A stretch of 64,000 bases of DNA from Pyrobaculum sp. 3827-6 (GTDB lineage Archaea > Thermoproteota > Thermoprotei > Thermoproteales > Thermoproteaceae): the NCBI RefSeq assembly GCF_025641885.1, contig NZ_JAOTQN010000004.1:124001-188000 (forward strand), in the 5' to 3' direction. Position numbers and translations under genes: made by a program. The notes beneath the pieces were generated by a model. The model was given only the letters and a program-made list of their open reading frames with translations, did not search any database and had not been told where the DNA came from. Numbering within the stretch: the stretch's first letter is position 1; the number at the start of each line of letters is the position of its first letter. Shown here piece after piece: positions 18,329 through 26,651 of this stretch.

Positions 18329-20245
18329 ATGAAGACGCCGCTGTTATTCGTCCTTCTCGCAGTAATAGCCAGCGCCCAGCTCATATATCTCGCCGAAGTC
18401 CGCGATTGGAACGATAGACCTCTGCCATGCGGCACCGTGTTTCTTTTTGACTCACAGGGCAAGGTTGTAGGTACTGTAAAAGTTGTAAATGGCAAAGTAG
18501 AGAAGCCGATAAACGCCACGGGGGTGGCCGTGATAAAAATTGCATGGGGGTGGGTCAGCGACCCAGCCACGGCAACATGGATATACGACTCGAGCAACCC
18601 CCACGACGTAATGGAACTAGGCGACGCCTTGTCGTATCATAAGGTTAGAACGTACGTTTATCCCATGTCGGTTTCTGTAAAAGACAGCAGTGGGAGACCA
18701 GCAAGCGGCTACACTGTTGTGGTCGCAGGTTTGGGCTTCTACTCTGTGTCGCGCAGTGGGGCATACGGCGACGCCCAGGTTGTAGACTCTGTGTGTGGAG
18801 GGGAGATATCACAGGTGCCACATGGCGACTACACATACTACGTGTACGACCCGTCTGGCGCATTGGTGGCGAGCGGGAGGTTTGCCGTAGCGCGGGGAGC
18901 CTCACTTCCAGTCGGTGGCTGGAATTTTGTAGTTACGGTTGGCGAGCCGCGGCGCGGCGTGGGGGGTGTCGTGGTGTCTGGTGTGAGGTTTCCGGGCGGC
19001 GGCGTGGGTGATCTGGCTGTGCCTGTGGAGGTGGTGGGGGGTAGGCTGGTGCCCCTCGGCGTGTTGCCGCCGAGGTTTGGGAGCGTGGCGGTTTATCTGA
19101 GGTCTATCCCCGTGGGTAATTTCTCTCTTCCGGCTAGGGGCGGGGGCGTCTTGGTGTACAACGGATCGCGTATGCCGGGTAGCCTCGCCGAGCTGGGCTT
19201 GTATGTAAATGTGACTGTGAGGGCTGTGGATAGGGGCGGGGAACTGCTTAGGGGCTCGGTGGTTCAGGTGAGGTACGGCGGCTATCTGCTGGCCAATGGG
19301 ACTGACGAGGTGAGGGTGGCTCTGCCTCGTTCAGATCTCATCGAGGGGCCCTACACCGCGGTGGTGGCCTCGCCTGCTGTGCTACCCAGTGGCAGGTTTT
19401 TTACTGCTGTGAGGGAGTTTTCTGTTGGGCGGGAGACGTCTGTGGTGAGTGTGCAGATCCCCGCCGTGCGCACCGTGGTGAGAGTTGTGGATGGATTTGG
19501 CAAGCCGCGTCGTGAGTGGCGTGTTGAGATTGTCAACGTCACCTCTGGCTTGGGGGAGGTCAGGGCGTTGCTCGTCGAAGGTGAGAGGTACGTCGCCAGG
19601 GCGGCCGGCCTCGGCTTCACCAACACGACTGTATTTACCCCTGGGTCTGAGGTGTCTGTGGTGATCCCCACGGCCCTAGTCGAGGCGTATGTAGTGGACG
19701 GCTTTGGGAGGGTGAGGGAGGACTGGCCCGTAGAGATCGTAGGCGTGGCCTCGGGGCGGGGGAGGGCGGGGCCTGTAGAGGTCATTGCTGGGGAGTACAC
19801 GGCCAGATCCGAGGCGCTTGGCAGGTCGTTTCTAAACAAGTCGGTGGTAGAGAGGGGGCAGAGGGCTACGTTGGCCGTGCGCATCCCCACCGCCAAGATA
19901 AAGGTCGCCGTGTTGGAGGAGGACGGCAAACCGCCAGCGAAGGTTTATCTAGAGGTGCTCGGGCCTGTCGCTATAAACACCACTCAGCCGGCTCTGGAGG
20001 CTGAGGTGCTGGCCGGCGAATACGTGGTGAAGGCGGCGGCCGATGGTAGAAACGCCACGGAGATAGTTGTTTTAAAGCCGGGCGAGGTTAGGGAGGTGGT
20101 GCTGAGGCCGCCGCCTCCGCCGAAGCCGCGGTTCCCCTGGGAGGTGGTGGTAGCGCTTGCGGTAGCCGCCGTGGGGATCGCCGCCGCTGTGGTTTACACA
20201 AGGCGCCGCCCGCGGGTTAATACGTCCAGTACCAGTAGTAGGTAG
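18329..20245 (+). CDS. Secreted, membrane-anchored surface protein with beta-sandwich repeats
   Basis: 638 residues. A signal peptide (about 1-18, ending SAQ) and a C-terminal anchor (WEVVVALAVAAVGIAAAVVY followed by basic residues) place it on the outside of the membrane. The C-terminal half contains three related modules of about 70 residues, each opening with a V-VVDGFGK/R-like strand and ending with a V-IPTA-like strand. They resemble carboxypeptidase-regulatory or Ig-like modules of archaeal surface proteins. A proline stretch (RPPPPPKPRFP) precedes the anchor. Several N-x-S/T sites suggest glycosylation. Function unknown; a cell-envelope or adhesion role is likely. Its 3' end overlaps the convergent rhomboid gene by 29 nt. 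Confidence 0.75.
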   Translation: MKTPLLFVLLAVIASAQLIYLAEVRDWNDRPLPCGTVFLFDSQGKVVGTVKVVNGKVEKPINATGVAVIKIAWGWVSDPATATWIYDSSNPHDVMELGDALSYHKVRTYVYPMSVSVKDSSGRPASGYTVVVAGLGFYSVSRSGAYGDAQVVDSVCGGEISQVPHGDYTYYVYDPSGALVASGRFAVARGASLPVGGWNFVVTVGEPRRGVGGVVVSGVRFPGGGVGDLAVPVEVVGGRLVPLGVLPPRFGSVAVYLRSIPVGNFSLPARGGGVLVYNGSRMPGSLAELGLYVNVTVRAVDRGGELLRGSVVQVRYGGYLLANGTDEVRVALPRSDLIEGPYTAVVASPAVLPSGRFFTAVREFSVGRETSVVSVQIPAVRTVVRVVDGFGKPRREWRVEIVNVTSGLGEVRALLVEGERYVARAAGLGFTNTTVFTPGSEVSVVIPTALVEAYVVDGFGRVREDWPVEIVGVASGRGRAGPVEVIAGEYTARSEALGRSFLNKSVVERGQRATLAVRIPTAKIKVAVLEEDGKPPAKVYLEVLGPVAINTTQPALEAEVLAGEYVVKAAADGRNATEIVVLKPGEVREVVLRPPPPPKPRFPWEVVVALAVAAVGIAAAVVYTRRRPRVNTSSTSSR

Positions 20246-20912
20246 CCCTCCTTTTTCTGTATACCAATGCTGTTAGGGCGCCCGCGATGAAGCCGCCTAT
20301 GTGGGCGAAGTAGGCGACGCCGCTCTGCGACAGGGTTATGAACTCCAAGGCGCCGTAGAAGAGCTGGTAGAGGAACCAGAACCCGATATAGGCCCACGCC
20401 GGCACCTCGACCATCGTTATGACGAAGAAGAGCAACAGCGTTAGGATGCGGGCTCTTGGGTACAAGACCATGTAGGCGCCGAGCACGCCGCTTATGGCCC
20501 CGGAGGCCCCGAGCGCCGGCATGTACACTGGGCTTAGGCCGGGGTAGCCCGTAGCCGCCATTAACGAGGCTTGGGTCTCCACCGCCATGTAGTGTGTGAA
20601 CGCCGCGGCGAGGCCCCAGAAGAGGTAGAGGAGGAGGAAGGTGCCGTGGCCGTAGTAATCCTCCACGTTGTCGCCGAATACCCAGAGGTAGAGCATGTTC
20701 CCCACTATGTGGAGCACGCCCCCGTGGAGAAACATGTGGGTGATCCACCTGTAGGGCTCCTCCCACGCCAGCGCCGGGACGAAGGCGTACTGCTGAACAA
20801 ACCGGGGGTTGAGGAGCTCGTATATAAACACGGCGATGTTTATAAAGACAAGGGCCTTGGTGACGTAGGGAAACGTCCTCGTTGGGTTGATGTCGCGTAG
20901 CGGGATGGCCAC
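20217..20912 (-). CDS. Rhomboid family intramembrane serine protease
   Basis: 231 residues with the rhomboid fold pattern. The catalytic serine is S137 in GASGAISG and the catalytic histidine H204 in YFAHIGGFIAG. The conserved THMFLHGGVLHIVGNM segment (about 58-73) and six or so hydrophobic helices are present. Rhomboids cut transmembrane segments of membrane proteins; the substrate here is unknown. The convergent neighbour with a single C-terminal anchor is a conceivable substrate (speculation). The short N-terminal part MAIPLRDINPTR is typical of prokaryotic rhomboids. Confidence 0.93.
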   Translation of the reverse strand: MAIPLRDINPTRTFPYVTKALVFINIAVFIYELLNPRFVQQYAFVPALAWEEPYRWITHMFLHGGVLHIVGNMLYLWVFGDNVEDYYGHGTFLLLYLFWGLAAAFTHYMAVETQASLMAATGYPGLSPVYMPALGASGAISGVLGAYMVLYPRARILTLLLFFVITMVEVPAWAYIGFWFLYQLFYGALEFITLSQSGVAYFAHIGGFIAGALTALVYRKRRATYYWYWTY

Positions 20913-20928
20913 TTGTTAAATAGCTCCA

Positions 20929-21837
20929 CTATTTAAAACCAGAGAGGAGGTGGCTACCGTCGCAGTGGGCTCCGGGGGTGTTGAGCTCGAGGAACTCCTC
21001 GCGGCATATGGAGAACTGTAGGCCGTGTCTCCGGGCGGCCTCCGCGGCTAGTTCCAGCACCTTCCTCCGGTAGTTCTTGGGGGCGTACCACTGGCCGTGG
21101 AAGTACTGCCCCTCTTCGAAGTACATCCTCCGCCAGGTGGGCGCCTTGTCTGGGAAGGCCTTGGCGAGGCGGGCGAAGTTGTCTCTCTTGGCTTTGTAGG
21201 TGCTGGCAACGAGATGCACCGCACCGGCCGCCGCGGCTCGGGACGCCACCTCCTCTATGTTGCCTGCGTCGTCGTTGAGGAGTGGGACGAGGGGGTCTAG
21301 CCTCACGGAGACTGGTATGCCCGCCGCCGATAGGCGCCTCACGGCCTCCAGCCTGCCGGCTGGGCGGGGGGCCCTGGGCTCCAGAGCCGCGGCCAGGTCC
21401 TCCCTCAGCGTGGTGATGGTGATCTGCACGGCGGCCCTCCCCCGGTGCCTCTGGAGTATGTCAAGGTCGCGGAGCACCAGGGGCGACTTCGTGACTATCA
21501 ACACCCTGTACCCCCTCTCGAGGAGGGCCTCTAGGACTCTCCTCGTGAGGCCGAGCCGCGCCTCAGGCGGCGTGTAGGGGTCGGAGGAGTTGGATAGCGC
21601 CACCACGGCCCCCCGGGGGATCTTCTCCAAATCCCGCCTAACCTTTTCCAGCAACCCCTCCTTGGGCCTGGGGCTGAAGGCGTCTGGGATGTATGACGTT
21701 ATGTAGCAGTAAAGACAGCCGTGGCCGCAACCGGTGTAGGGATTCAGCCCGTATTTGAAGGGGCACGGGCAGAGGGGGTTCCTCCACGGGTCGAAGGGCC
21801 TCACGGCGCTGAGCGACACCCGCACTGCGCGGCTCAT
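20929..21837 (-). CDS. Radical SAM protein, SPL-like family
   Basis: 302 residues. The [4Fe-4S]-binding CxxxCxxC is C37-C41-C44 within NPYTGCGHGCLYCYITSY, the pattern of the spore-photoproduct-lyase-like group of radical SAM proteins. Further family features follow: VVALSNSSDPYTPPE and VLIVTKSPLVLRDLDIL. The substrate is not known for most members; DNA photoproduct repair is not implied. It lies 19 nt downstream of the KaiC-like gene on the same strand and may be co-transcribed with it. Confidence 0.85.
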   Translation of the reverse strand: MSRAVRVSLSAVRPFDPWRNPLCPCPFKYGLNPYTGCGHGCLYCYITSYIPDAFSPRPKEGLLEKVRRDLEKIPRGAVVALSNSSDPYTPPEARLGLTRRVLEALLERGYRVLIVTKSPLVLRDLDILQRHRGRAAVQITITTLREDLAAALEPRAPRPAGRLEAVRRLSAAGIPVSVRLDPLVPLLNDDAGNIEEVASRAAAAGAVHLVASTYKAKRDNFARLAKAFPDKAPTWRRMYFEEGQYFHGQWYAPKNYRRKVLELAAEAARRHGLQFSICREEFLELNTPGAHCDGSHLLSGFK

Positions 21838-21856
21838 ACAGCTCCTGCGGGGGCGG

Positions 21857-22630
21857 CTACTTGCGTCCTGTCTGCCTAATCTCTATCCCCATTTCCCTCA
21901 GCTGTCTGCTCAGCGTCTTGAGCATTGTCTTGACGTCTATCTCCGCCACGCGTCCGTCCACCACCTCGAAGTGTATCCAGTCGTGGGACACCCTCAGCCT
22001 CTTGGCCCTGGCAATTCTCATACGCCTCACGTAGAGCCCCATCTCCTCTAGGTTGGGGTCCACCTCCAGCTGTATTATCACGTCGGCGAGGTGCAGGGCG
22101 GCTGTGAGGACTCCGTACACCTCCTCCACGTCTGTATGCGCCGTGGCCACCACCAGCGACTCTGTGTACTTGGCGAAGATCTTGAAGGCGCGGAAGATGT
22201 CCAGAGCCGAGCCGGGGCTTCTGAGCAACACCTCGTTCAGCGAGTCCACCACCACAACCCCCGACCTGAACTCCGGGGCGAACTCCGTCAGCTTATTAAT
22301 CAGAGCATAGGCATCCGGCGCCTCCAGCCTGTGCCTCGCCGCGGGCTTCAGCTTAGCCAGCCGCTCGTTGGAAGGGACAAAGCCGTCCACAACCACCACC
22401 CGGTCCACCGGCGCCCCCCGGCTTCTCAAATCCTCCAAAACCTCGTCCCCCAGGGCGTCGATTGCGAAGAAGAGCACCGGGGCCCCCGACCTCGCCGCCG
22501 TGGCCGCTATCGCCGAGGCGAAGAAAGTCTTGCCGACGCCGAGGAACCCCTCTATAAGAACGACGTAACCTGGGGGGAGGCCGTCGGGAATCTGCTCATC
22601 AATTGGGTCTATACCAGTCTTAAAACCCAT
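21857..22630 (-). CDS. KaiC/RadA-like RecA-superfamily ATPase
   Basis: A single RecA-fold domain of 257 residues. It has the KaiC-family opening (TGIDPIDEQIPDGLPPGYVV), Walker A GFLGVGKT at 28-35 and Walker B VVVVDS at 125-130. The C-terminal helix (MLKTLSRQLREMGIEIRQTGRK) is an extension. Archaeal single-domain KaiC-like ATPases have been linked to signalling and motility, but none of those genes are next to it. A TTTTATAG element at about 22648-22658 suggests a leaderless start at 22630. Confidence 0.85.
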   Translation of the reverse strand: MGFKTGIDPIDEQIPDGLPPGYVVLIEGFLGVGKTFFASAIAATAARSGAPVLFFAIDALGDEVLEDLRSRGAPVDRVVVVDGFVPSNERLAKLKPAARHRLEAPDAYALINKLTEFAPEFRSGVVVVDSLNEVLLRSPGSALDIFRAFKIFAKYTESLVVATAHTDVEEVYGVLTAALHLADVIIQLEVDPNLEEMGLYVRRMRIARAKRLRVSHDWIHFEVVDGRVAEIDVKTMLKTLSRQLREMGIEIRQTGRK

Positions 22631-22755
22631 AAAGCCACGTGCACACAGCTATAAAACAGTAACACCCAGCACGCCCCTCTGCCCCCCGCCGACTCGGCAA
22701 CGGCGAGGTGCAAACCCAGCGCCGCGTGGGCGTAGGCGGCTGTGGAAGTCGGCGT

Positions 22756-23388
22756 CTATACCGTCAGCCTCCTCAGCCTCACCACGGCCTTGGCCCCGTC
22801 TAGCTCGGCCTCTGCGTAGTAGCCGTCCTTCAGAGGACCGGGGTTTACCAAGACCGTGTCGCCTATTATGTCGATTCCCCTATCCTCGTGTATGTGGCCG
22901 TGGACCGAGAGAATCGGCTGCTTCTCCTCTATGTACCTCTTCACTGAGAGGCTCCCCACGGGCCTCACGCCGCCCACCTTGTCCAGGTGGCCCCTGGGGG
23001 GGTTGTGCACCACCAAGATGTGGGGCGTCGGGGAGAGGGAGTAGAGAAGAGCCCCCAGATCCTCCTCAGAGACTCTAAACAAGTCGTCGAAGGGTGTGGG
23101 CAGGCTACCGCCGGCGCCCCCCACCGTATACGGCCCCAGAGGCAGGGCCCTCCCGTGTACAGACCGGACGGCGCCTTTCTCAAACCCGGCGAGCTCTGGA
23201 GGGTCCGTGTTGCCCGGGACGAAGTACACCGGCGCGATCTCCGCCAGAGCCTCCAGCACCTCCACGGCGGCCTCCACCCTCCGCCGGTAGGTAAAGTCGC
23301 CCGCCGCGATAACGGCGTCGTAGCTCCCCCTTATCGACCTAGCCTGCCTAACGCCGTCGTGCACATCTGCGACAAGAAGCAGGCGCAT
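22756..23388 (-). CDS. Calcineurin-like metallophosphoesterase
   Basis: 210 residues with the metallophosphoesterase motifs in order: ADVHDG (metal-binding D8 and H10), AAGDFTY, PGNTDPPE, VVHNPPRGH and VHGHIHEDRG. These bind two metal ions and hydrolyse phosphodiesters or phosphomonoesters. The physiological substrate is unknown. Full length for the small archaeal family. It stands alone, separated by about 125 nt from the KaiC-like gene. Confidence 0.9.
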   Translation of the reverse strand: MRLLLVADVHDGVRQARSIRGSYDAVIAAGDFTYRRRVEAAVEVLEALAEIAPVYFVPGNTDPPELAGFEKGAVRSVHGRALPLGPYTVGGAGGSLPTPFDDLFRVSEEDLGALLYSLSPTPHILVVHNPPRGHLDKVGGVRPVGSLSVKRYIEEKQPILSVHGHIHEDRGIDIIGDTVLVNPGPLKDGYYAEAELDGAKAVVRLRRLTV

Positions 23389-23520
23389 AGAGGGGGAAAT
23401 TCACCGGATTTAAAGTATGAGACACGCCTATGCGAGCCCAAGCCAGCCGACATAGCCTCCACAAAGGGTGCCGGGCGACCCCACTAGCTGTATCCTGCAA
23501 ATACACTAGATCTGGAAATA

Positions 23521-24162
23521 CTATTCCCTCCTCACATCTTCTAGAGCGTCTGAGAGCCCTCCGAGCACGTCGAGTTTGTACTCCTCGACGAGCTTCGCCA
23601 AGCCGCATATCACCTTCACCTCCGTCTCTAGATCTGTCTGGAGACAGCGCCTCCCAATCTCCGCCACGTACCTCCACTCGCCGCGCTCCGCCGCGGCTGA
23701 GGCGAGCAGTGCGCAGAGAGACTCGCGGACTGCCCCGCCGTAGGCGTGCCCCAGGGCAATTCCCAGTATCACAACGTCGGGTCTCCCAAGTCTGCACCCA
23801 ATTCTCTTGAGGAGAGTTGGTAAATTTAGAAAAAGGGAGGTAGCGCTGTCGTCCCAGTTGACGTTTATCTTCTCCGCAATTGTGACTAGCTCCCTATTCT
23901 TCTCTTTTAGAATCTCCTCTAATAGCATTATATCTATCTGGATGTCCTTTTCTAGTTCGTAAATATCTTTAATATATGAATCAATGTCTAATACATCTCT
24001 TTCTAAATCCATTATAAAATCTTCATATATATTTATTAGTTGACTAACATAGTGTTGTGACAAGTTAAGTATTAGGTTGAGGATCTCTTTAGCGGTTGCT
24101 ATAATCCTATTAGACTCATTAGTAGCTCTGTCTAGAATCTCGTCGGTGTTAACCACACCCAT
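23521..24162 (-). CDS. Orphan coiled-coil protein
   Basis: 213 residues with no family recognised. The first 95 residues are helical, rich in Ile, Asp and Glu (YVSQLINIYEDFIMDLERDV, IDIMLLEEILKEKNRELVTI) and likely form a coiled coil; this part of the gene is AT-rich. The second half is GC-rich with Ala/Gly helices (VVILGIALGHAYGGAVRESL...ALLASAAAERGEW). The contrast suggests either a fusion of sequences of different origin or a constraint from the coiled coil. A TTTAAAG element lies near 24187-24193 upstream. Confidence 0.55.
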   Translation of the reverse strand: MGVVNTDEILDRATNESNRIIATAKEILNLILNLSQHYVSQLINIYEDFIMDLERDVLDIDSYIKDIYELEKDIQIDIMLLEEILKEKNRELVTIAEKINVNWDDSATSLFLNLPTLLKRIGCRLGRPDVVILGIALGHAYGGAVRESLCALLASAAAERGEWRYVAEIGRRCLQTDLETEVKVICGLAKLVEEYKLDVLGGLSDALEDVRRE

Positions 24163-24266
24163 CTAGATAACTCTAGCTTCGTACTTTAAAGTATATCCCT
24201 TAATACACGCCGCGGCGGCGCTGTATGCGTATAGCTATGCACCGCCGGCGGGTCTTTCAATAGCCG

Positions 24267-24998
24267 TTACACGTTTGGGTAGTAGAGGCGGAAGATTTCC
24301 CGGAGCTCTGCCAGCTGTTGTTCTCTGCCTAGCCTCCTGACGATATTGCGCGCCAGGGCCCACACCGCGTTGACGTCTCTACTCAGCTGGATTTTGCAAC
24401 TGGGGCACCTCACCAGCCTCCCCCTCTTCTCCATCTTCCCCCCGCATATGGGGCAGACGTCTGAGATCATGGTGGTGTGTAGCTCGACGTAGTGCTCCCG
24501 CGCCAGGTCAAACACCTCCTGGAGGAGGTGCTGGAACTTGGGGGTGATGGGCAGGTCGACTATGAGTAGGTTGACCCCCTTCTTGGGGTGGAAAGCCTCT
24601 TTTATCCCCCCGGCGACGCCCTTGGCGACGAGCTCCACGTAGCCCCCGATTCTAAAGACGCGGAACATCACGCCGCCCTCGTTTACATCCATTGCGTGGA
24701 TTACGAAGGGCGTCCCCTCCACCAGCTCCGGCAGGCCAAGCCTCTCGTCCCCCCGCACCAGCCTGAGCACAACGCCGTCTTTCCTAACCAGGGCCTCGGC
24801 TCTAGAGAGCCCGAACTGGGCCGCGTCTGTATACGTCATTCTCCAGCTTTTGTAGACGCAGAGAGGCATGTCGCCGGAGTAAAGCGCCACGAAGCTCTCC
24901 ACCAGCCTCACCACGCCGCCCAAGTCGACGACTCTGTAGTCGCCGCCAAGCGCCTCCCTCGCCTTCTCAACATCGCATCTTAGATGATAGGTAAACAC
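24267..24998 (-). CDS. TnpB-derived protein with C-terminal zinc ribbon
   Basis: 243 residues. The C-terminal 80 residues match the end of TnpB/OrfB nucleases: a long helix, the zinc ribbon CPICGGKMEKRGRLVRCPSC (C182, C185, C198, C201) and SRDVNAVWALARNI, where D208 aligns with the last RuvC catalytic aspartate. The first RuvC motif (D-x-G) is not visible, and the protein is far shorter than TnpB (about 400). The N-terminal 150 residues look like a conserved, well-kept sequence of unknown fold. It may be a degenerate or co-opted TnpB without nuclease activity. I see no flanking element ends or TnpA gene. The frame is intact. Confidence 0.6.
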   Translation of the reverse strand: MFTYHLRCDVEKAREALGGDYRVVDLGGVVRLVESFVALYSGDMPLCVYKSWRMTYTDAAQFGLSRAEALVRKDGVVLRLVRGDERLGLPELVEGTPFVIHAMDVNEGGVMFRVFRIGGYVELVAKGVAGGIKEAFHPKKGVNLLIVDLPITPKFQHLLQEVFDLAREHYVELHTTMISDVCPICGGKMEKRGRLVRCPSCKIQLSRDVNAVWALARNIVRRLGREQQLAELREIFRLYYPNV

Positions 24999-25358
24999 AA
25001 CAAGGCAGGCATTGATATTTTAAATACTCTACGCCGCCCCGATGCGCCACGCCCCACAACTGTTTACTGTAGACCTCTTAAGCGTCTGAGGACGCCAGGT
25101 TGATAGGGACTAAATAAAGGTTAAACCCTATTTCACAACGTCTATAAACGTTGCTACCACTTCTTGAAAAAATCTAAGATGTCTGTGGTGGGACAACGCC
25201 TTTATATCCGCATTTCACCCCCTCTCCCCAATCTCTGTCAAGTGATTAGTGGCGATTTGTATGTACTACCAGGCTTAACCACGGCGCACAACCTAGCCAT
25301 CTACACGATGATATTCTTCACCGCCAGTTGCCTAATACCTAGCGGTGAAACTTCGTGG
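24999..25358. other. Intergenic region with nested inverted repeats
   Basis: About 360 bases without a gene, between the 5' end of the TnpB-like gene and the 3' end of wtpA. The right part holds nested inverted repeats, described separately. A/T-rich TATA-like stretches (for example near 25107 and 25200) occur, but no start codon with a protein-like frame follows. Confidence 0.4.
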
Positions 25359-25363
25359 TTAGC
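25273..25363. repeat. Nested inverted repeats downstream of wtpA
   Basis: Inner arms TTCACCGC (25317-25324) and GCGGTGAA (25342-25349) are perfect complements with a 17-nt loop. Outer arms GCTTAACCACG (25273-25283) and CGTGGTTAGC (25354-25363) are nearly complementary. The structure begins at the wtpA stop codon and runs into the gap, so in wtpA mRNA it would fold as a 3' stem-loop. It could be a processing or transcript-end signal. Confidence 0.4.
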
Positions 25364-26414
25364 TAGACGTAGTCCTCACGAAGCCGTAGTCGGCTAGGTT
25401 CATAGTTTTGAGGGCGTTTACCACACAGTCGCCGCGTTCTGTGTATGAGGCTACGAAGGCCTCGAAGTGGCCCACCTTGAGCGTCTTCGCAGGCCTGCCA
25501 GAGGGGTCGAGGAGCACCAGCACCACGGGGATCGGCGGGTCGTTTAGGAAGTCGTACGGCGGCTTGAATACGTAGACGTTGTAGGTAGCGCCGCCCTTCC
25601 TCCCTTCGTACAGCTCCCAGTACTCCGTCGATTTGCCCAGCGGCTTGAGCTCCACGTACTTATTTATGAGGAAAGGCACGTAGGCGTAGACGCAGTCCAC
25701 GGCCCCGGTCTCCAGCCTCGACCACGTGGCGTCGAGATTCGGCGCCACGTCCGTTAGGTCTGTGTTGGGGAGAGAGCTGGGGACGTATATATACAGCGTG
25801 CCGTTGTAGACGTACCGCACCCCCAGCGCCGCGTATCTGCTGGTCAGGTCGACGCCGTACTTCTGTTGCAACATCCAGCTCGCCGCCAGCTCTCTGTAGC
25901 CAATCGGGCCCTTGTTTGGATCAACCAGCGACAGCTTTATCTTCGGGATGTCGCCGAGCTCCACAGCCCTTCTGCAGACCAGAGCCAGCTTGAAGCGGCC
26001 TAGTGAATATATCTCCCTCGCCCCCGTCCTCTCGGCGTCCGGCTTCAGCTCGATGTCGACGGAGGCGAATACGTCGGGCTTGGCGCCTCCCTGTATCCTC
26101 CTGATGCCCTCCACGGAGCCCACCGACTGGATGCCGTCGACCCCAAGGCCCGCCTTCGTAGCCGCGTCTTTTATTAATCTAATCAAGGCGGGGGGCACAA
26201 AACCCACGACTCCGCCGGAGCAAGCCGAGGTTTGCGCCGCCGTCTGGGCTTGGGTAGACGTAACAGTGGACGTGGCCGACGTCTGGGTGGAGGGGGGCAA
26301 CTGCGGCGCTGTTGCCGGTAGCGGGGGCTGCGGCTTTGACGAAGTAAATACAACAGCCAGCACCGCCACGAGTATCACGGCCCCTATAGCTATGTATATC
26401 CATTTCTGGGGCAT
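25359..26414 (-). CDS. wtpA: Tungstate/molybdate ABC transporter substrate-binding protein
   Basis: 351 residues. An N-terminal membrane anchor (about 5-27) is followed by a Ser/Thr/Pro/Gln-rich linker (28-63), as usual for crenarchaeal binding proteins held at the membrane. The rest fits the oxyanion-binding type II fold of WtpA/ModA: GSVEGIRRIQGGAKPDVFAS, then RFKLALVCRR and a C-terminal domain with YVPFLINKYVE. The divergently encoded permease and ATPase complete the importer. Tungstate is the likely main ligand, since a tungsten enzyme is encoded nearby and Pyrobaculum-type archaea use it; specificity cannot be read from the sequence. Name chosen by context. Confidence 0.75.
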   Translation of the reverse strand: MPQKWIYIAIGAVILVAVLAVVFTSSKPQPPLPATAPQLPPSTQTSATSTVTSTQAQTAAQTSACSGGVVGFVPPALIRLIKDAATKAGLGVDGIQSVGSVEGIRRIQGGAKPDVFASVDIELKPDAERTGAREIYSLGRFKLALVCRRAVELGDIPKIKLSLVDPNKGPIGYRELAASWMLQQKYGVDLTSRYAALGVRYVYNGTLYIYVPSSLPNTDLTDVAPNLDATWSRLETGAVDCVYAYVPFLINKYVELKPLGKSTEYWELYEGRKGGATYNVYVFKPPYDFLNDPPIPVVLVLLDPSGRPAKTLKVGHFEAFVASYTERGDCVVNALKTMNLADYGFVRTTSS

Positions 26415-26651
26415 AATGAGGGAGAACGGGGAGTTTTTTAACCATTTTCTTTAAATAAAACCATACAATAATTTCATTATTTACATGGAAAAATTTTATT
26501 TACACATGCAGGAACCTCTTGATAAAATTCTACATATACAGAATATTTAGAAATCACACATAAAACATATACAGCTACTTATAATTTAATTTTTTGTAGT
26601 TTTATTTATTTAATACAAGTAAGTCTTTTATGGGGGGTCCATGGTCTCTAC
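26415..26651. promoter_or_regulatory. AT-rich divergent promoter region of tungstate importer
   Basis: This stretch of about 237 nt separates wtpA (minus) from the permease gene (plus) and is strikingly AT-rich. CTTTTATG at 26624-26631 lies about 24 nt before the permease ATG at 26652. Two similar words, TTATTTACATG and TTATTTACACATG, occur about 20 nt apart near 26475-26509 and might be regulator sites (inference). Confidence 0.4.
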
